Assembly: GCF_038002825.1 (NCBI RefSeq)
Contig: NZ_JBBODF010000001.1
Coordinates: forward strand, 6,882,001-6,946,000
Source: Paenibacillus sp. FSL H8-0048
Lineage (GTDB): Bacteria; Bacillota; Bacilli; Paenibacillales; Paenibacillaceae
DNA length: 64,000 nt
Direction of reading: 5' to 3'
Shown here: positions 24,528 through 34,389 of the stretch, piece by piece
Numbering within the stretch: position 1 is the stretch's first letter
Layout of the letters: every line of letters begins with the position of its first letter
The notes under the pieces: model-generated
What the model saw: the letters and a program-made list of their open reading frames with translations, nothing else
The model's database searches: none
What the model was told of the DNA's origin: nothing
Translations under genes and position numbers: made by a program

Positions 24528-27395
24528 ATGATATCGGACGAGGAATTTATCATTGCCGCCCCGGAAGGGGCGGTTCAGCTATATCTGGACCCGAAGGGGA
24601 CTGACTATAAGGGGCTGCGCCGGGTGGCGGAGTCTTTGTGTGCGGATATCAGACTGGTTAGCGGAATCGCGCCTGCAATACTTACCCAAGCAGAGCAGCT
24701 CACGGGCACTGTTATTATCGCCGGGCCGGCCGGCGGGAACGGGCTGATCAGCAGGCTGATTGCAGAGCACCGTCTGGATGTCTCTGCTATTGAAGGCAAG
24801 CGGGAATGCTACCGGCTGCAAATTATAGAGCAGCCGCTACCGGGAGTGGAGCGGGCGCTGGTCGTTGCGGGCAGCGATAAACGCGGGACGATTTACGGCA
24901 TGTATGCTATTTCTGAGCTGATCGGAGTGAGTCCGTGGGTGTATTTTGCCGATGTGGTTCCGCAGCAGGTGGAGAGTCTGGCCCTTCCCGCAAGCAGACT
25001 GAACCGCAGCTCCAGAGAGCCGTCAGTGAAATACCGGGGGATCTTCCTTAACGATGACTGGCCTTCGCTCGGCTCCTGGGTAACCCATGCCTTCGGCGAT
25101 TTCAATGAGCATTTCTATGACAAGGTATTCGAGCTCATTCTGAGGCTGAAGGGGAATTTCCTGTGGCCGGCGATGTGGAGTGCGGAATTCAGCCTGAACG
25201 GGGCAAGCAGTCCGATTGCGAATGCGGTGCATGCGGATGAATACGGCATTGTGATGGGGACCTCGCATCATGAGCCGCTGTTCCGGGCCGGCAGTGAATG
25301 GCAGAAGGTCTATGCGCAGTACGGGACAAGTAACCTGTGGGATTTCCGCCGGAATTCCCGGGCAATTACTGCATTTTGGGAGGACGGACTCAAGCGCAAT
25401 GGGGCATATGAGAGCCTGGTGACGCTCGGCATGCGGGGCGAGAGCGACTCGGCGCTGGAAGGCTCGGACCAGGAGAATATTGAGCTGCTGAAGCAGATTA
25501 TCCTGACCCAGAAGGCGCTGCTGAAGCAGTATAACCTGGAGCATCTGCCGCAGGTTCTGGCTGTCTACAAGGAGGTTGAGACCTACTGGTACGGTACATC
25601 CGAAGCGGAGGGGCTTAAGGACTGGGATGTTCTGCAGGATGTAATCATTCTGCTGTCGGACGATAACTTCGGCAATCTGCGCAAAATCCCGGAAAAGCAT
25701 GAGCAAAAGCGCTCCCCTGGCTGGGGAATCTACTACCATTTCGACTATCACGGCGGTCCCCACTCCTATGAATGGGTGAATACCACTCCGCTGGAGAAGG
25801 TGTGGGAGCAGATGACGATGGCGTTCGATTACGGCATCCGTGAGCTATGGGTGGTGAATGCCGGCGATCTGAAGCCGATGGAACTGCCGGTCTCTTATTT
25901 CCTGGACCTGGCTTATGATTACGAGGCTTGGGGAACAGATGCGGTTAACCGGACGGCGGAGTATACGGAGCGCTGGACCAGGCAGCAGTTCGGGGCCGGA
26001 GCCCGGCCGGAGACGGTTGCCGGAATCGCCCAAGTGCTGGCGGATTACACCCGGATGAACGGGCGCCGCAAGCCCGAGATTATCAGGCCTGATACCTTCA
26101 GCCTGCTGCATCATCAGGAGGCGCAGCGATTGCTTGCCGAGGCGCTCCGTCTGGAGCGGGCAGCGGCAGCGTATGAGCTGGAGCTGCCTGAAGCGCTCAG
26201 GGATGCATATTACCAGCTGGTCTATTATCCCGCAGCCGCTTCCGCCAATGTGAACGCCATGCAGATCTATGCCGGATTGAATAGGCTGCATGCAGGGCGC
26301 GGGAGTATATTAGCTAATAGCTATGCTGTTCTTGTGGAAGAGGCCATTCAGCGCGACAAGCAGCTGGAGCAGCGCTATAACACAGGAATCTCGAACGGCA
26401 AATGGCAGGGCATGATGAGCTCCCCGCATGTCGGCTATGTCCGCTGGGATGCGGAGGGCTGGAGCTATCCTGAGGTCAGCAGAGTGATCCCCGGCCGGGA
26501 GGCCGCAATGATTGCAGGGGTGGAGGGAGTAGAGCAGGGATACACAGCAGGGACCGCCGCGCTCCCGCCGTTCACCAATCTGCTGCAAGAGCGATACCTG
26601 ATTACCGTCAGCACGGGCGGAGCAGGGTTCCAGTATCAGGCGGTAAGCAGCGCAGACTGGATCAGGCTGGAGCAGGAGCAGGGCTGGATAGACAGCGGGG
26701 CGGAGATTGGCGTAACTGTGGACTGGACGAAGGTAACGGGAGCCTTAACAGGCGAGATTATCCTGACAGGTGCCGGAGGAAGCGTAACGGTTACTGTTGC
26801 TGTGGACTGGACAGATCTTGAGGGATTCGAGCCGGCTACTTTTATTGAGGCTCATGGAGTGGTGTCTATGGAAGCGGAGCATGCCATCAGCCGCGTATCG
26901 CGCGGCGGGGTGGAATGGAAGATTATCGAGAACTACGGACGGACGCTGTCAGCTGTCAAAATGTTCCCGACCGGCGTCTGCTTCGGCCGGCCGGAGAAGG
27001 CCCCTTACCTGGAGTACCGGCTGTTCGTCCGGCACGAGGGTGAATACCTGCTTAGCGTCTTCCTGGCGCCGACGAATCATTTGTCGCCGGTCAGCGGGCT
27101 GAGGTATGCTGCCGGGTTCGACGGGGAAGCGCCGGTCACCGCCGATGCGCTGCCGCCGGATTATGAAGGCGGCAATCACAGCAACGGGCCTTGGTGCCGC
27201 GCAGTAATGGACAATGCCCATGTTTCCGTGACCCGTCACCCTCTGACAGCGGGGCAGCATACCTTGCGCTTTTACGGCCTGGATGCCGGGCTGGTCCTGC
27301 AGAAGCTGGTGCTGTCCCGCGGGCCGCTGCCGGCATCCTGTCTGGGGCCGCAGGAGAGCTTCCTGACCCCTCACTCCGTATTGCTGCGGAACTGA
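24528..27395 (+). CDS. GH115 family alpha-glucuronidase
   Basis: A 955-residue protein matching GH115: an N-terminal beta-alpha domain (GTVIIAGPAGG; VVAGSDKRGTIYGMYAISE), the barrel with YRGIFLNDDWPSLGSW, LKGNFLWPAMWSAEF, GTSHHEPLFRAG and TLGMRGESD, then a helical domain and a C-terminal beta-sandwich domain with EAEHAISR. GH115 enzymes remove (4-O-methyl-)glucuronic acid from xylan or arabinogalactan. There is no signal peptide, so it probably acts on imported oligosaccharides. GGAGG lies 10 bp before the ATG. Its 3' end overlaps the convergent response regulator gene by 25 bp. Confidence 0.9.
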   Translation: MISDEEFIIAAPEGAVQLYLDPKGTDYKGLRRVAESLCADIRLVSGIAPAILTQAEQLTGTVIIAGPAGGNGLISRLIAEHRLDVSAIEGKRECYRLQIIEQPLPGVERALVVAGSDKRGTIYGMYAISELIGVSPWVYFADVVPQQVESLALPASRLNRSSREPSVKYRGIFLNDDWPSLGSWVTHAFGDFNEHFYDKVFELILRLKGNFLWPAMWSAEFSLNGASSPIANAVHADEYGIVMGTSHHEPLFRAGSEWQKVYAQYGTSNLWDFRRNSRAITAFWEDGLKRNGAYESLVTLGMRGESDSALEGSDQENIELLKQIILTQKALLKQYNLEHLPQVLAVYKEVETYWYGTSEAEGLKDWDVLQDVIILLSDDNFGNLRKIPEKHEQKRSPGWGIYYHFDYHGGPHSYEWVNTTPLEKVWEQMTMAFDYGIRELWVVNAGDLKPMELPVSYFLDLAYDYEAWGTDAVNRTAEYTERWTRQQFGAGARPETVAGIAQVLADYTRMNGRRKPEIIRPDTFSLLHHQEAQRLLAEALRLERAAAAYELELPEALRDAYYQLVYYPAAASANVNAMQIYAGLNRLHAGRGSILANSYAVLVEEAIQRDKQLEQRYNTGISNGKWQGMMSSPHVGYVRWDAEGWSYPEVSRVIPGREAAMIAGVEGVEQGYTAGTAALPPFTNLLQERYLITVSTGGAGFQYQAVSSADWIRLEQEQGWIDSGAEIGVTVDWTKVTGALTGEIILTGAGGSVTVTVAVDWTDLEGFEPATFIEAHGVVSMEAEHAISRVSRGGVEWKIIENYGRTLSAVKMFPTGVCFGRPEKAPYLEYRLFVRHEGEYLLSVFLAPTNHLSPVSGLRYAAGFDGEAPVTADALPPDYEGGNHSNGPWCRAVMDNAHVSVTRHPLTAGQHTLRFYGLDAGLVLQKLVLSRGPLPASCLGPQESFLTPHSVLLRN

Positions 27396-28969
27396 TTGGG
27401 TGTGAGGCCTTTATACTTTTTGAACACCTGATAGAAATATTTCGTATCATTATACCCGGACTGCAGAGCGATATCCTCGATCCGCATTCCGGGATCTTTG
27501 AATAGCTGGCAGGCATGCTCAATGCGGACCTTGTGCAAATAATCGATGAAGCTGATCTTAAGCTGCTGCTTGAACAGCAGGCTTAAATATCCGGGGGTAA
27601 TATAGATCTCCCTGGCAACGATCTCGCGGTTGATATCCTTCATGAAGTGCTCGCCGATATAGCTCTTGGCCGCTTCGAGCAGCTTGTTGCTGTTCTTCTT
27701 GGACGTCAGATGCTCACTGACCCGCTCTGCCGTCTCCAGCAGCGACTGGAACAGGTTATCCAGACTGGAGCGGGACAGGACATGGATCAGCTCGGTCAGA
27801 TTCTGCCCGAAGACTTTATTTACATTGACATTGTTCTCAATACATAATTTATACAGGGCGAAGAACAGGGCGAAGCTCGACTTGATCACCTGGTCCCTGG
27901 ATACCGTCTCAGGCTTCAGGGCTACATTGAACAGCGTGAGCTTATCGGCAATGTCGCCGGGAGAACCGCCGCGTACCGCCTTCAGCACTTCCTGCTCCTC
28001 ATGCAGGGGATAGGAGGACTGAGAGGACTCGGCATCGAATTCCCCGCTGTACTCCACGATTTTAGCAATGCCAGTGTAGTTGGTTGTATTCAAAGCCTGG
28101 CAGGCCTCCACGAAGGAGTGGCGCAGATGCTCAATATTCTTGTCAATGCTTCCGATCCCGGCGGACACAGTGAACTTCAAGAAGCTGGCGATATTCTCCT
28201 GAATAATCCGGATATAACCGCTTAATTCAGCCTGATCCGGCAGCTCATCCGTATTCAGAATCAGCACAATATCGTCCTGATGCTCGAAGGCAACACACAG
28301 CACAGTCTCCGGCAGCGACTCCTCGCAAATATTCTTCAGCCCGTACTTCAGCAGCTCCGTATCCTCATGCATATACTTCTCATGCAGCAGCTGGAAATTG
28401 TCGATCCGCAGCAGAATGATGCCGTACAGCAGATAAGGGAAAACCAGCTGGTTCATCTTCAGATTAGCCAGCAGCCGGGAATAAGAGGGACTCTCGGTGA
28501 GAATGAGCTGGCTTAACGTCTTCTCCTTCAGCAGGGGCAGACTCTCCCGGAAGCCTTGCCGCAGATGCTCAAGCGTACTAATCTCCAGCTTCTCCGATTG
28601 AATCTGCTCCGTGATGGCCAGCACAGTGCTCAGAATCTCCTGCCGGCGGCTCGGCTTCAGCAGATAGTTGCTGACTCCCGACCTTATGGCTTGCTGGGCA
28701 TAGGCGAAATCATCGTATCCGCTCATAATGACAGATTTGACGCTGGGGTATTTCTCGGAGACAATCTTAATTAACTCCAGTCCGTCCATTTGCGGCATCC
28801 GGATATCCGTTAGCATGATATCGACCGCATAGGTATCCAGAAGTTCAAGTGCCTCCAGTCCGTCTCTGGCTTCGCCTGCAATATGGATGCCGTGCGCCTG
28901 CCAGTCAATCAGGGTGGTTATGCCTACCCGCGCCCGCTCCTCATCATCCACAATAATCATATTATACAA
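27371..28969 (-). CDS. AraC-family response regulator, YesN type (long form)
   Basis: A 532-residue regulator with a receiver domain (Asp55 in LTDIRMP; DDE at 8-10; Lys in LLKPSR), a long central domain of about 280 residues typical of YesN proteins, and a C-terminal AraC domain (NREIVAREIYITPGYLSLLF; YNDTKYFYQVFKKYKGLTP). The sensor kinase gene ends 51 bp upstream on the same strand. The pair is divergent from the importer at 31021, its probable target, and may also act on GH115 or GH42. The last 25 bp overlap the GH115 gene on the other strand. Confidence 0.9.
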   Translation of the reverse strand: MYNMIIVDDEERARVGITTLIDWQAHGIHIAGEARDGLEALELLDTYAVDIMLTDIRMPQMDGLELIKIVSEKYPSVKSVIMSGYDDFAYAQQAIRSGVSNYLLKPSRRQEILSTVLAITEQIQSEKLEISTLEHLRQGFRESLPLLKEKTLSQLILTESPSYSRLLANLKMNQLVFPYLLYGIILLRIDNFQLLHEKYMHEDTELLKYGLKNICEESLPETVLCVAFEHQDDIVLILNTDELPDQAELSGYIRIIQENIASFLKFTVSAGIGSIDKNIEHLRHSFVEACQALNTTNYTGIAKIVEYSGEFDAESSQSSYPLHEEQEVLKAVRGGSPGDIADKLTLFNVALKPETVSRDQVIKSSFALFFALYKLCIENNVNVNKVFGQNLTELIHVLSRSSLDNLFQSLLETAERVSEHLTSKKNSNKLLEAAKSYIGEHFMKDINREIVAREIYITPGYLSLLFKQQLKISFIDYLHKVRIEHACQLFKDPGMRIEDIALQSGYNDTKYFYQVFKKYKGLTPNQFRSNTE

Positions 28970-29020
28970 GGGACCATCCCCTCCGATCTGTATTTGTATT
29001 GTCTGTCCGCCTGGCTGTGT

Positions 29021-30829
29021 CTATTCTTGCATGTCATTTACGATCACCGGTACTACGATCTCTACGCGCGTGCCCTCTCCGGGAACACTGGTATAGTTCA
29101 AGGCATAGTCACCTTTATAAAAATGCTTCAGCCGTGCCTGTACATTCTGCACCGCATAGCCGCCGACATCCCGGGCAGTGTACACATCTGTCTCGTCAGG
29201 CATGGCAAGAAGCTTTTGCAGCGTCTCACTGCTCATCCCGCCCCCGTTATCCTCGATCACGAACCTTAGCTGATCTCCGGTCCGCTGTCCGCTGATACTA
29301 ATCCGTCCGCCGCCGCGCTTGCGTTCGATGCCGTGGATCAGTGCGTTCTCAATGAAGGGCTGCAGGCTGAGCTTCAGGATGACATAGGGGTACAGCTCCT
29401 CAGGAATGTCGATCACATACTCCAGAGATTCCTGGAACCGCATCTTCTGGAGCGTAAGGTACAGCTCAATCAGCTCTTTTTCCTTGGCTACGCTGGTGAA
29501 GCTCTTGCCTTGATTCAGACTTAACCGGAACAGCCGGGAGAGGTTGATGACCATCTCGCTGATCTTGTCCTGTCCTGCCGCCTCCGCTTCCCAGAAGATC
29601 GTGTCGAGCATGTTGTAGAGGAAATGGGGGTTGATCTGGGATTGCAGCGCCTTCAGCTCCGCTTCCTGCTCCTTCAGCTTCAGCAGATAGGCGTCGTCCA
29701 CAAGCGCCTTGATGTTGCTGACCATATTATTGTAGCCCCGGCTCAGCTGGCCGATCTCATCCCAATATTTGATCTCCACCTTCTCCTCGAACTGCCCGTT
29801 CTGGAAGCGCCGCATGGACAACAGCAGCGTCTTGATCGGCGCTGTCAGGAAGGAGGAGAAGAACATGAGCAGAGGAATACTAAGCACCAGGCTGGCTAAT
29901 ACCATAATGAGCACTGCCGATTTAATGGAATTCAGCTCCCCGGTCAGCGAAGAGAGTGGAACACTGTACAGGGTAATCCAGCCATCCTCGTTGATGTTGT
30001 AATTCAGCAGCGTATCCTTACCCTCCAGGCTGACAATGGTGTTGCCGGATCGGATGCCGGCCTTCCCCTGCTTCATCACGAAATTTACGGCTGCGGGACT
30101 ATAGGTCTCTTTGCCTGCCGACAGCAGCTGTGTGCCCTGTTCACTCAGAATGAGGATGCCGTGATCCTTGTCATACAGATTTGTCAGATAGGTTCTGCGG
30201 ATGGTCTCCAGATTAATGCCGACGAACACGAAGCCGATCCGGTTCCCGTTCACAATATCACGGATAATCCGGGTCATGCCGAGCTTGTCATTGCGGTTGC
30301 TTTGAATGAATACATTGTTCTCTTCTGTCAGCGGGAACCAGTAGGAGGCACCATTTAAGGCAACGGTCTGTTTATAAGTATCATTTGAGGTAATTTTGCT
30401 CAAACTATACGCACCGCTGCTGTCATCGGTGGCAACCTGAAACAGCGGCTCGGACAAGCTGCCGTACAGAGCCAGATAGTCGAAGCTTCCGGTCACCAGC
30501 ATCTGGTTCATAATCGACGCGGTAGGTCCGTTATAGAGCTGGTTCTCGATCTTCGCGGAATCCGGGGTATTGCTCCGCAGAGTGTCCTGGACGACTGGAG
30601 CGAGGCTGAATACCGTGACCCAGTCGGCTAACGTCTTTTGCATACGGGCGAGATTACTGTCAATCTGCTTGAGCACGCTCTGGTTGGAATTGCTCACCTT
30701 ATTGATAATCTGCTGCTTGGAGATCTTATAGGAATAAGCGCCGAGCGTGCAGGCCACCCCGGTAATCAGCAGGAAGATCAGTATGGTTATCTTGTATCGC
30801 AGGTTCAAATTCAAGTAGTAGCGCAGCAC
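29021..30829 (-). CDS. YesM-type membrane sensor histidine kinase
   Basis: About 602 residues: a first helix near residues 13-33, an extracellular dCache-like sensor of about 260 residues, a second helix, HAMP, His_kinase domain with INPHFLYNMLD, and HATPase domain (ENALIHGIERKRGGG, DNGGGM, GEGTRVEIV). The frame is open as far as 31000, but that part covers the promoter and ribosome binding site of the divergent lipoprotein gene. A GTG at 30829, after AAAAGG and downstream of a TATATT box, is the chosen start; it remains uncertain. It pairs with the response regulator at 27371. Confidence 0.85.
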   Translation of the reverse strand: MLRYYLNLNLRYKITILIFLLITGVACTLGAYSYKISKQQIINKVSNSNQSVLKQIDSNLARMQKTLADWVTVFSLAPVVQDTLRSNTPDSAKIENQLYNGPTASIMNQMLVTGSFDYLALYGSLSEPLFQVATDDSSGAYSLSKITSNDTYKQTVALNGASYWFPLTEENNVFIQSNRNDKLGMTRIIRDIVNGNRIGFVFVGINLETIRRTYLTNLYDKDHGILILSEQGTQLLSAGKETYSPAAVNFVMKQGKAGIRSGNTIVSLEGKDTLLNYNINEDGWITLYSVPLSSLTGELNSIKSAVLIMVLASLVLSIPLLMFFSSFLTAPIKTLLLSMRRFQNGQFEEKVEIKYWDEIGQLSRGYNNMVSNIKALVDDAYLLKLKEQEAELKALQSQINPHFLYNMLDTIFWEAEAAGQDKISEMVINLSRLFRLSLNQGKSFTSVAKEKELIELYLTLQKMRFQESLEYVIDIPEELYPYVILKLSLQPFIENALIHGIERKRGGGRISISGQRTGDQLRFVIEDNGGGMSSETLQKLLAMPDETDVYTARDVGGYAVQNVQARLKHFYKGDYALNYTSVPGEGTRVEIVVPVIVNDMQE

Positions 30830-30872
30830 AGGATCACTAACCTTTTTGTTTTTTATCTTATGCGCAATGCCG

Positions 30873-30878
30873 AATATA
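30873..30878 (-). promoter_or_regulatory. Possible -10 box of sensor kinase gene
   Basis: On the minus strand, TGTGTATATT gives an extended -10 (TATATT). Its -35 is poor. It would start transcription near 30866, about 37 nt before the GTG at 30829, and supports that start. Confidence 0.3.
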
Positions 30879-31020
30879 CACAAGGGAGCTGACAAACGAA
30901 GTCGACAATTTTCAACATTACTCTCTTTTTCTCTACTGACCCTGACTCTGATGCTCTGGTACGATGTGTTCAGAAACAAAGAAAGCAACCCACGATCCAT
31001 AACAAATAGGGGGAATTGAC

Positions 31021-32373
31021 ATGGTTATGAATGCAAAATCCACACGTAATATACTGCTGGTTACGGCCCTTGCGGCGGTCTCGGTGCTTAGCGCATGCGG
31101 AGGCGGTAATGACAAGAACAATAATGCAGGCAGCAGCACGAACGGCGGTACAACTGGCTCTGCCGACAAGGAAGTGACGCTGCGTCTGTTCTCGAACCTT
31201 CCTGACCGTAAATCCGGCCAGGGGCTGGCAGAGCAAATGGTAATCGACAACTATATCAAAGCGAACCCCAATGTGAAGATCGATATCGAGACCCTCGCCG
31301 AGGAGCCGTTCAAAAACAAGCTGAAGGCGTACATGGCCTCAAACGAAGCATTGGATGTGACCATGGTTCACGGCGGAGCAGAGCTGAATACGCTGGTACA
31401 AGCCGGCTATGTGAAAGAGCTGGACCCTAAGGAATATGAAGGAGATACTTATAAATTCCTGCCGGGCGTGTACAAATCTTTTACCTTCAATGATAAGCTG
31501 TATGGCTTGCCCCGCAACAGTGACTATGAAGTGATCTATTATAACAAAAAGCTGTTCGATGACAACGGCATCAAGATTCCTACCACCTACGCCGAATTGC
31601 TGGAAGCAGGCAAGCAGTTCCGCGCCAAAGGCATTGAGCCGATGTCGATGAACGGTAAGGACCTGTGGAGCTTCGCGGCCTTCTTCCAGGACCTTGTGGT
31701 ACGCCTTACCGGCGATCAGAACCTGATGCTGGATGCGGTAGCGAAGAAGAAGAATTTCACTGGCGACGAGAATTTCACCAAGGCTGCTGAGCTGCTGGCC
31801 CAGGCCAGAGACACCAAGCTGTTCCAGGAATCGTTCATGACAGCAGACTACGGCGCTTCCCAGAACCTGTTCACGCAAGGCCGAGCTGCTATGTGGTATA
31901 TGGGCTCTTGGGAAGCAGGGATGGCAACGAATGACAAGCTGCCGGAAGACTTCCGCAACAATGTGAATGTCCTGAAATTCCCGGTTGTTGAAGGCGGCAA
32001 AGGCAAGGACACCGATCTTCTGGCCTGGAACGGCGGCGGATATTCACTGGTGAGCAACTCGAAGCATCCTGAAGAAGCCAAGAAGTTCTTCGACTATATG
32101 ATGTCCGCCGATCAATGGGCCAAGATTGTATGGGATACCGGAGCGGCTGTACCGGCACAGAAATATGAGCTTACCGGCAAAGAGAGCGAGCTGCAGAAGC
32201 AGCTGACTGAAGTCCTGACAGGCGCTACCAGCACAGCGGGTTCTATCGCCCTCGACTCCGGTACACCTAAGTTCAAGGATGATGCACAGAATGCCTTCGG
32301 CAAGTTCTTCGCCGGCGGATCAACACCTGAGCAGCTGCTGGCCGATCTTCAAAAGGCTGCGGAAACACAATAA
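31021..32373 (+). CDS. Extracellular sugar-binding lipoprotein of ABC importer
   Basis: A 450-residue family 1 solute-binding protein with a lipoprotein signal (lipobox LSAC, Cys26) and a Gly/Asn/Ser-rich linker. The mature part has two-lobe features (DVTMVHGGAELNTLV, YGLPRNSDYEVIYYNKKLF, AAMWYMGSW, FFDYMMSADQW). AGGGGGA lies 7 bp before the ATG. Two permease genes and a GH42 beta-galactosidase follow on the same strand, so the ligand is probably a galactose-containing oligosaccharide. A divergent YesM/YesN pair probably regulates it. Confidence 0.9.
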   Translation: MVMNAKSTRNILLVTALAAVSVLSACGGGNDKNNNAGSSTNGGTTGSADKEVTLRLFSNLPDRKSGQGLAEQMVIDNYIKANPNVKIDIETLAEEPFKNKLKAYMASNEALDVTMVHGGAELNTLVQAGYVKELDPKEYEGDTYKFLPGVYKSFTFNDKLYGLPRNSDYEVIYYNKKLFDDNGIKIPTTYAELLEAGKQFRAKGIEPMSMNGKDLWSFAAFFQDLVVRLTGDQNLMLDAVAKKKNFTGDENFTKAAELLAQARDTKLFQESFMTADYGASQNLFTQGRAAMWYMGSWEAGMATNDKLPEDFRNNVNVLKFPVVEGGKGKDTDLLAWNGGGYSLVSNSKHPEEAKKFFDYMMSADQWAKIVWDTGAAVPAQKYELTGKESELQKQLTEVLTGATSTAGSIALDSGTPKFKDDAQNAFGKFFAGGSTPEQLLADLQKAAETQ

Positions 32374-32422
32374 CAGATCACAAATACAGATTATAGATTA
32401 CTACTATAGAGAGTGAAAGGAG

Positions 32423-32454
32423 ACGGGGCGGGAAGCATTCTTGCCCCTCTCTAA
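32423..32454 (+). promoter_or_regulatory. Intercistronic hairpin after lipoprotein gene
   Basis: GGGGC and GCCCC with inner GAA/TTC pairs, flanked by GAG and CTC, form a hairpin in the 105-bp gap between the lipoprotein and first permease genes. Its position is the same as at 12181-12215 in the other importer, suggesting that it sets the ratio of binding protein to permease. Confidence 0.4.
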
Positions 32455-32478
32455 TCTTAAGGATGGAGTTGGAGTTCC

Positions 32479-33369
32479 ATGCAAAAAGTATTTAACAACA
32501 AAATGGCAATCTTTCTGTTCGTCTTTCCGGGGATTCTCCTGTTCTCCCTGACCTTTCTCGTGCCGATTGTGCTTAGCGCGTATTACTCGTTCAGAGACAC
32601 CCTGTCTCCGGGAACGCCCTCGGCATTCATCGGATTCGCCAACTATACGCAGCTGCTGTTCCACGATTCACGGTTCTGGCTGGCGCTTAGAAATGCTGTA
32701 CTGCTCGGTTTGGGCTTCATCCTGATCCAACACCCGATTGCCATCTTTTTTGCCATTATGCTGGACCGCCTCGGCGGTAAGGCAGAGAAGTGGTTCAGAA
32801 CGATTTTCTTCATCCCGTGTGTCATTTCTGTAGTCGTTATTTCAAAAATGTGGCTGTCCCTGCTGGACCCTACCTTCGGCGCCTTCAACAAAATGCTTGA
32901 TTCCCTGGGGCTTGGAATGCTTAAGCATGCCTGGCTGGGGGATAGCAGCACCGCGCTGATCTCCATGCTGTTCATCCTGATCTGGGCCGGCTTCGGCTGG
33001 GGATTGCTGTTCTATTATGCAGGACTCAAAGGCATTCCCGATGATTTGTATGAAGCCGCTTCACTGGACGGAGCCTCCGGCTTCCGATTGCACTGGCGGA
33101 TTACAGTTCCGCTGCTGTCACCGGTTATTACGGTGCAGATTACTTTGGCTATGATTACCGCCTTGAAACAGATGGAAACCGTGTTCCTGACCACTAACGG
33201 CGGTCCCGGTGATTCCACCCAATTCCTGGCTGTGTATCTCTATAACAAGGCGTTCTCGGCCAGCCAATATGGTTATGCCAACGCCATTTCAATTCTGTTC
33301 ATTATTGTCTGCCTGCTTGCCACCTATATCAGCAACAAACTGACCCGCAGTGATGCGACGGAATTCTAA
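32479..33369 (+). CDS. Carbohydrate ABC transporter permease, MalF type
   Basis: A 296-residue permease with six predicted helices (first at about 10-33) and an EAA loop (DLYEAASLDGASG, then ITVPLLSPVI). The TTNGGPGDSTQFLAVYLY motif is typical of MalF/UgpA subunits. It lies between the lipoprotein and the MalG-type gene (12-bp gap, with a GGAGG site). No ATPase gene is nearby. Confidence 0.9.
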   Translation: MQKVFNNKMAIFLFVFPGILLFSLTFLVPIVLSAYYSFRDTLSPGTPSAFIGFANYTQLLFHDSRFWLALRNAVLLGLGFILIQHPIAIFFAIMLDRLGGKAEKWFRTIFFIPCVISVVVISKMWLSLLDPTFGAFNKMLDSLGLGMLKHAWLGDSSTALISMLFILIWAGFGWGLLFYYAGLKGIPDDLYEAASLDGASGFRLHWRITVPLLSPVITVQITLAMITALKQMETVFLTTNGGPGDSTQFLAVYLYNKAFSASQYGYANAISILFIIVCLLATYISNKLTRSDATEF

Positions 33370-33381
33370 GGAGGAATCACC

Positions 33382-34206
33382 ATGACAAAAAGCACAAAAA
33401 CCATACTATGGGTGTTCTTCCTGATCGTCGCCCTGGTCCAGCTGTTCCCGCTCATCTGGCTGATTGATTTCTCGTTCTTGAGCAGCAATGAGTTCTACTC
33501 CTCCAGCGTCCTGAAATGGCCGAGTGATCCCCAGTGGCAGAACTATATCAATGCCTGGGTGGACGGTAAATTCCTGCGCTACTTCATTAACAGTGCCTTC
33601 GTTACCTCGGTAACGATTCTGTTAACAGTGATTCTGTCCCTTACGCTGGGCTATGCCTTTACCCGTATGCAGTGGAAGCTGCGCCCCATCTTCTTCACCA
33701 TTATCCTGCTGGGGATTATGATTCCGATTCATGCGACCCTGCTGCCTAACTTTGCCATCTTCAAGGCGCTGGGACTGACCAATTCCTATCTGGGGCTGAT
33801 CCTGCCTTACACCGCAGTGTCTGTACCGCTGGGGACCTTCATCCTGACCGGCTTCATGCGGAGCATTCCGAAGGCGATGGAAGAGTCCGCTGTAGTAGAC
33901 GGAGCGAACATTTACCGGATTGTCTTCCAGATCATTGCACCGCTTACTGCGCCTGCACTGGTTACGGTCATCGTTACAACGTTCCTGAACTGCTGGAATG
34001 AATTCATTATGGCATCGACCTTCCTCAGTAAAGATGCGCTGAAGACGCTGCCCTTCTCGGTCATGAACTTCGCCGGCCAGTATTCCTCAGACTACGGCTC
34101 ACAATTTGCGGTCATGGTGCTGACATCGATACCGGCCATTGTCATCTACGCCATTTTCAATGAACAGATTACCAAGGGTGTGACAGCAGGTGCGGTAAAA
34201 GGCTAA
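33382..34206 (+). CDS. Carbohydrate ABC transporter permease, MalG type
   Basis: A 274-residue permease with six predicted helices, an EAA loop (MEESAVVDGANIY, then IIAPLTAPALV) and the typical terminal GVTAGAVKG. AAGGAGG precedes the ATG. It is followed by a 183-bp gap with two 63-64-bp direct repeats and then the GH42 gene, which may be on the same transcript. Confidence 0.9.
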   Translation: MTKSTKTILWVFFLIVALVQLFPLIWLIDFSFLSSNEFYSSSVLKWPSDPQWQNYINAWVDGKFLRYFINSAFVTSVTILLTVILSLTLGYAFTRMQWKLRPIFFTIILLGIMIPIHATLLPNFAIFKALGLTNSYLGLILPYTAVSVPLGTFILTGFMRSIPKAMEESAVVDGANIYRIVFQIIAPLTAPALVTVIVTTFLNCWNEFIMASTFLSKDALKTLPFSVMNFAGQYSSDYGSQFAVMVLTSIPAIVIYAIFNEQITKGVTAGAVKG

Positions 34207-34228
34207 ACTTAAAGCGAACCAAGCTCTA

Positions 34229-34376
34229 TGTGTATGCTAACAAAACTCTTAGCGTATGCTTCCGAAGCTAGTTTTGCGAAGAGAATTCAGGATGTGTATG
34301 CTAACAAAACTCTAAGCGTATGCTTCCGGAGCCAGTTTTGCGAAGAGATTCAGGATGAATATGCTATCAAAACTTT
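34229..34376. repeat. Direct repeats of 63-64 bp before the GH42 gene
   Basis: Two near-identical units, 34229-34292 and 34293-34355, each with GTATGCTAACAAAACTC, AGCGTATGCTTCCG and AGTTTTGCGAAGAG, then a third partial unit (ATATGCTATCAAAACTTT). Each contains arms AAAACT and AGTTTT, able to form a hairpin around GCTTCCGAAGC-like sequence. They fill the leader of the GH42 gene. Confidence 0.8.
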
Positions 34377-34389
34377 CAGGAGGACTATA

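Noticed and set aside
30830..31000. N-terminal extension of the sensor kinase to 31000
   Set aside because: It would cover the ribosome binding site and promoter of the divergent lipoprotein gene and precedes the first membrane helix with no family similarity.
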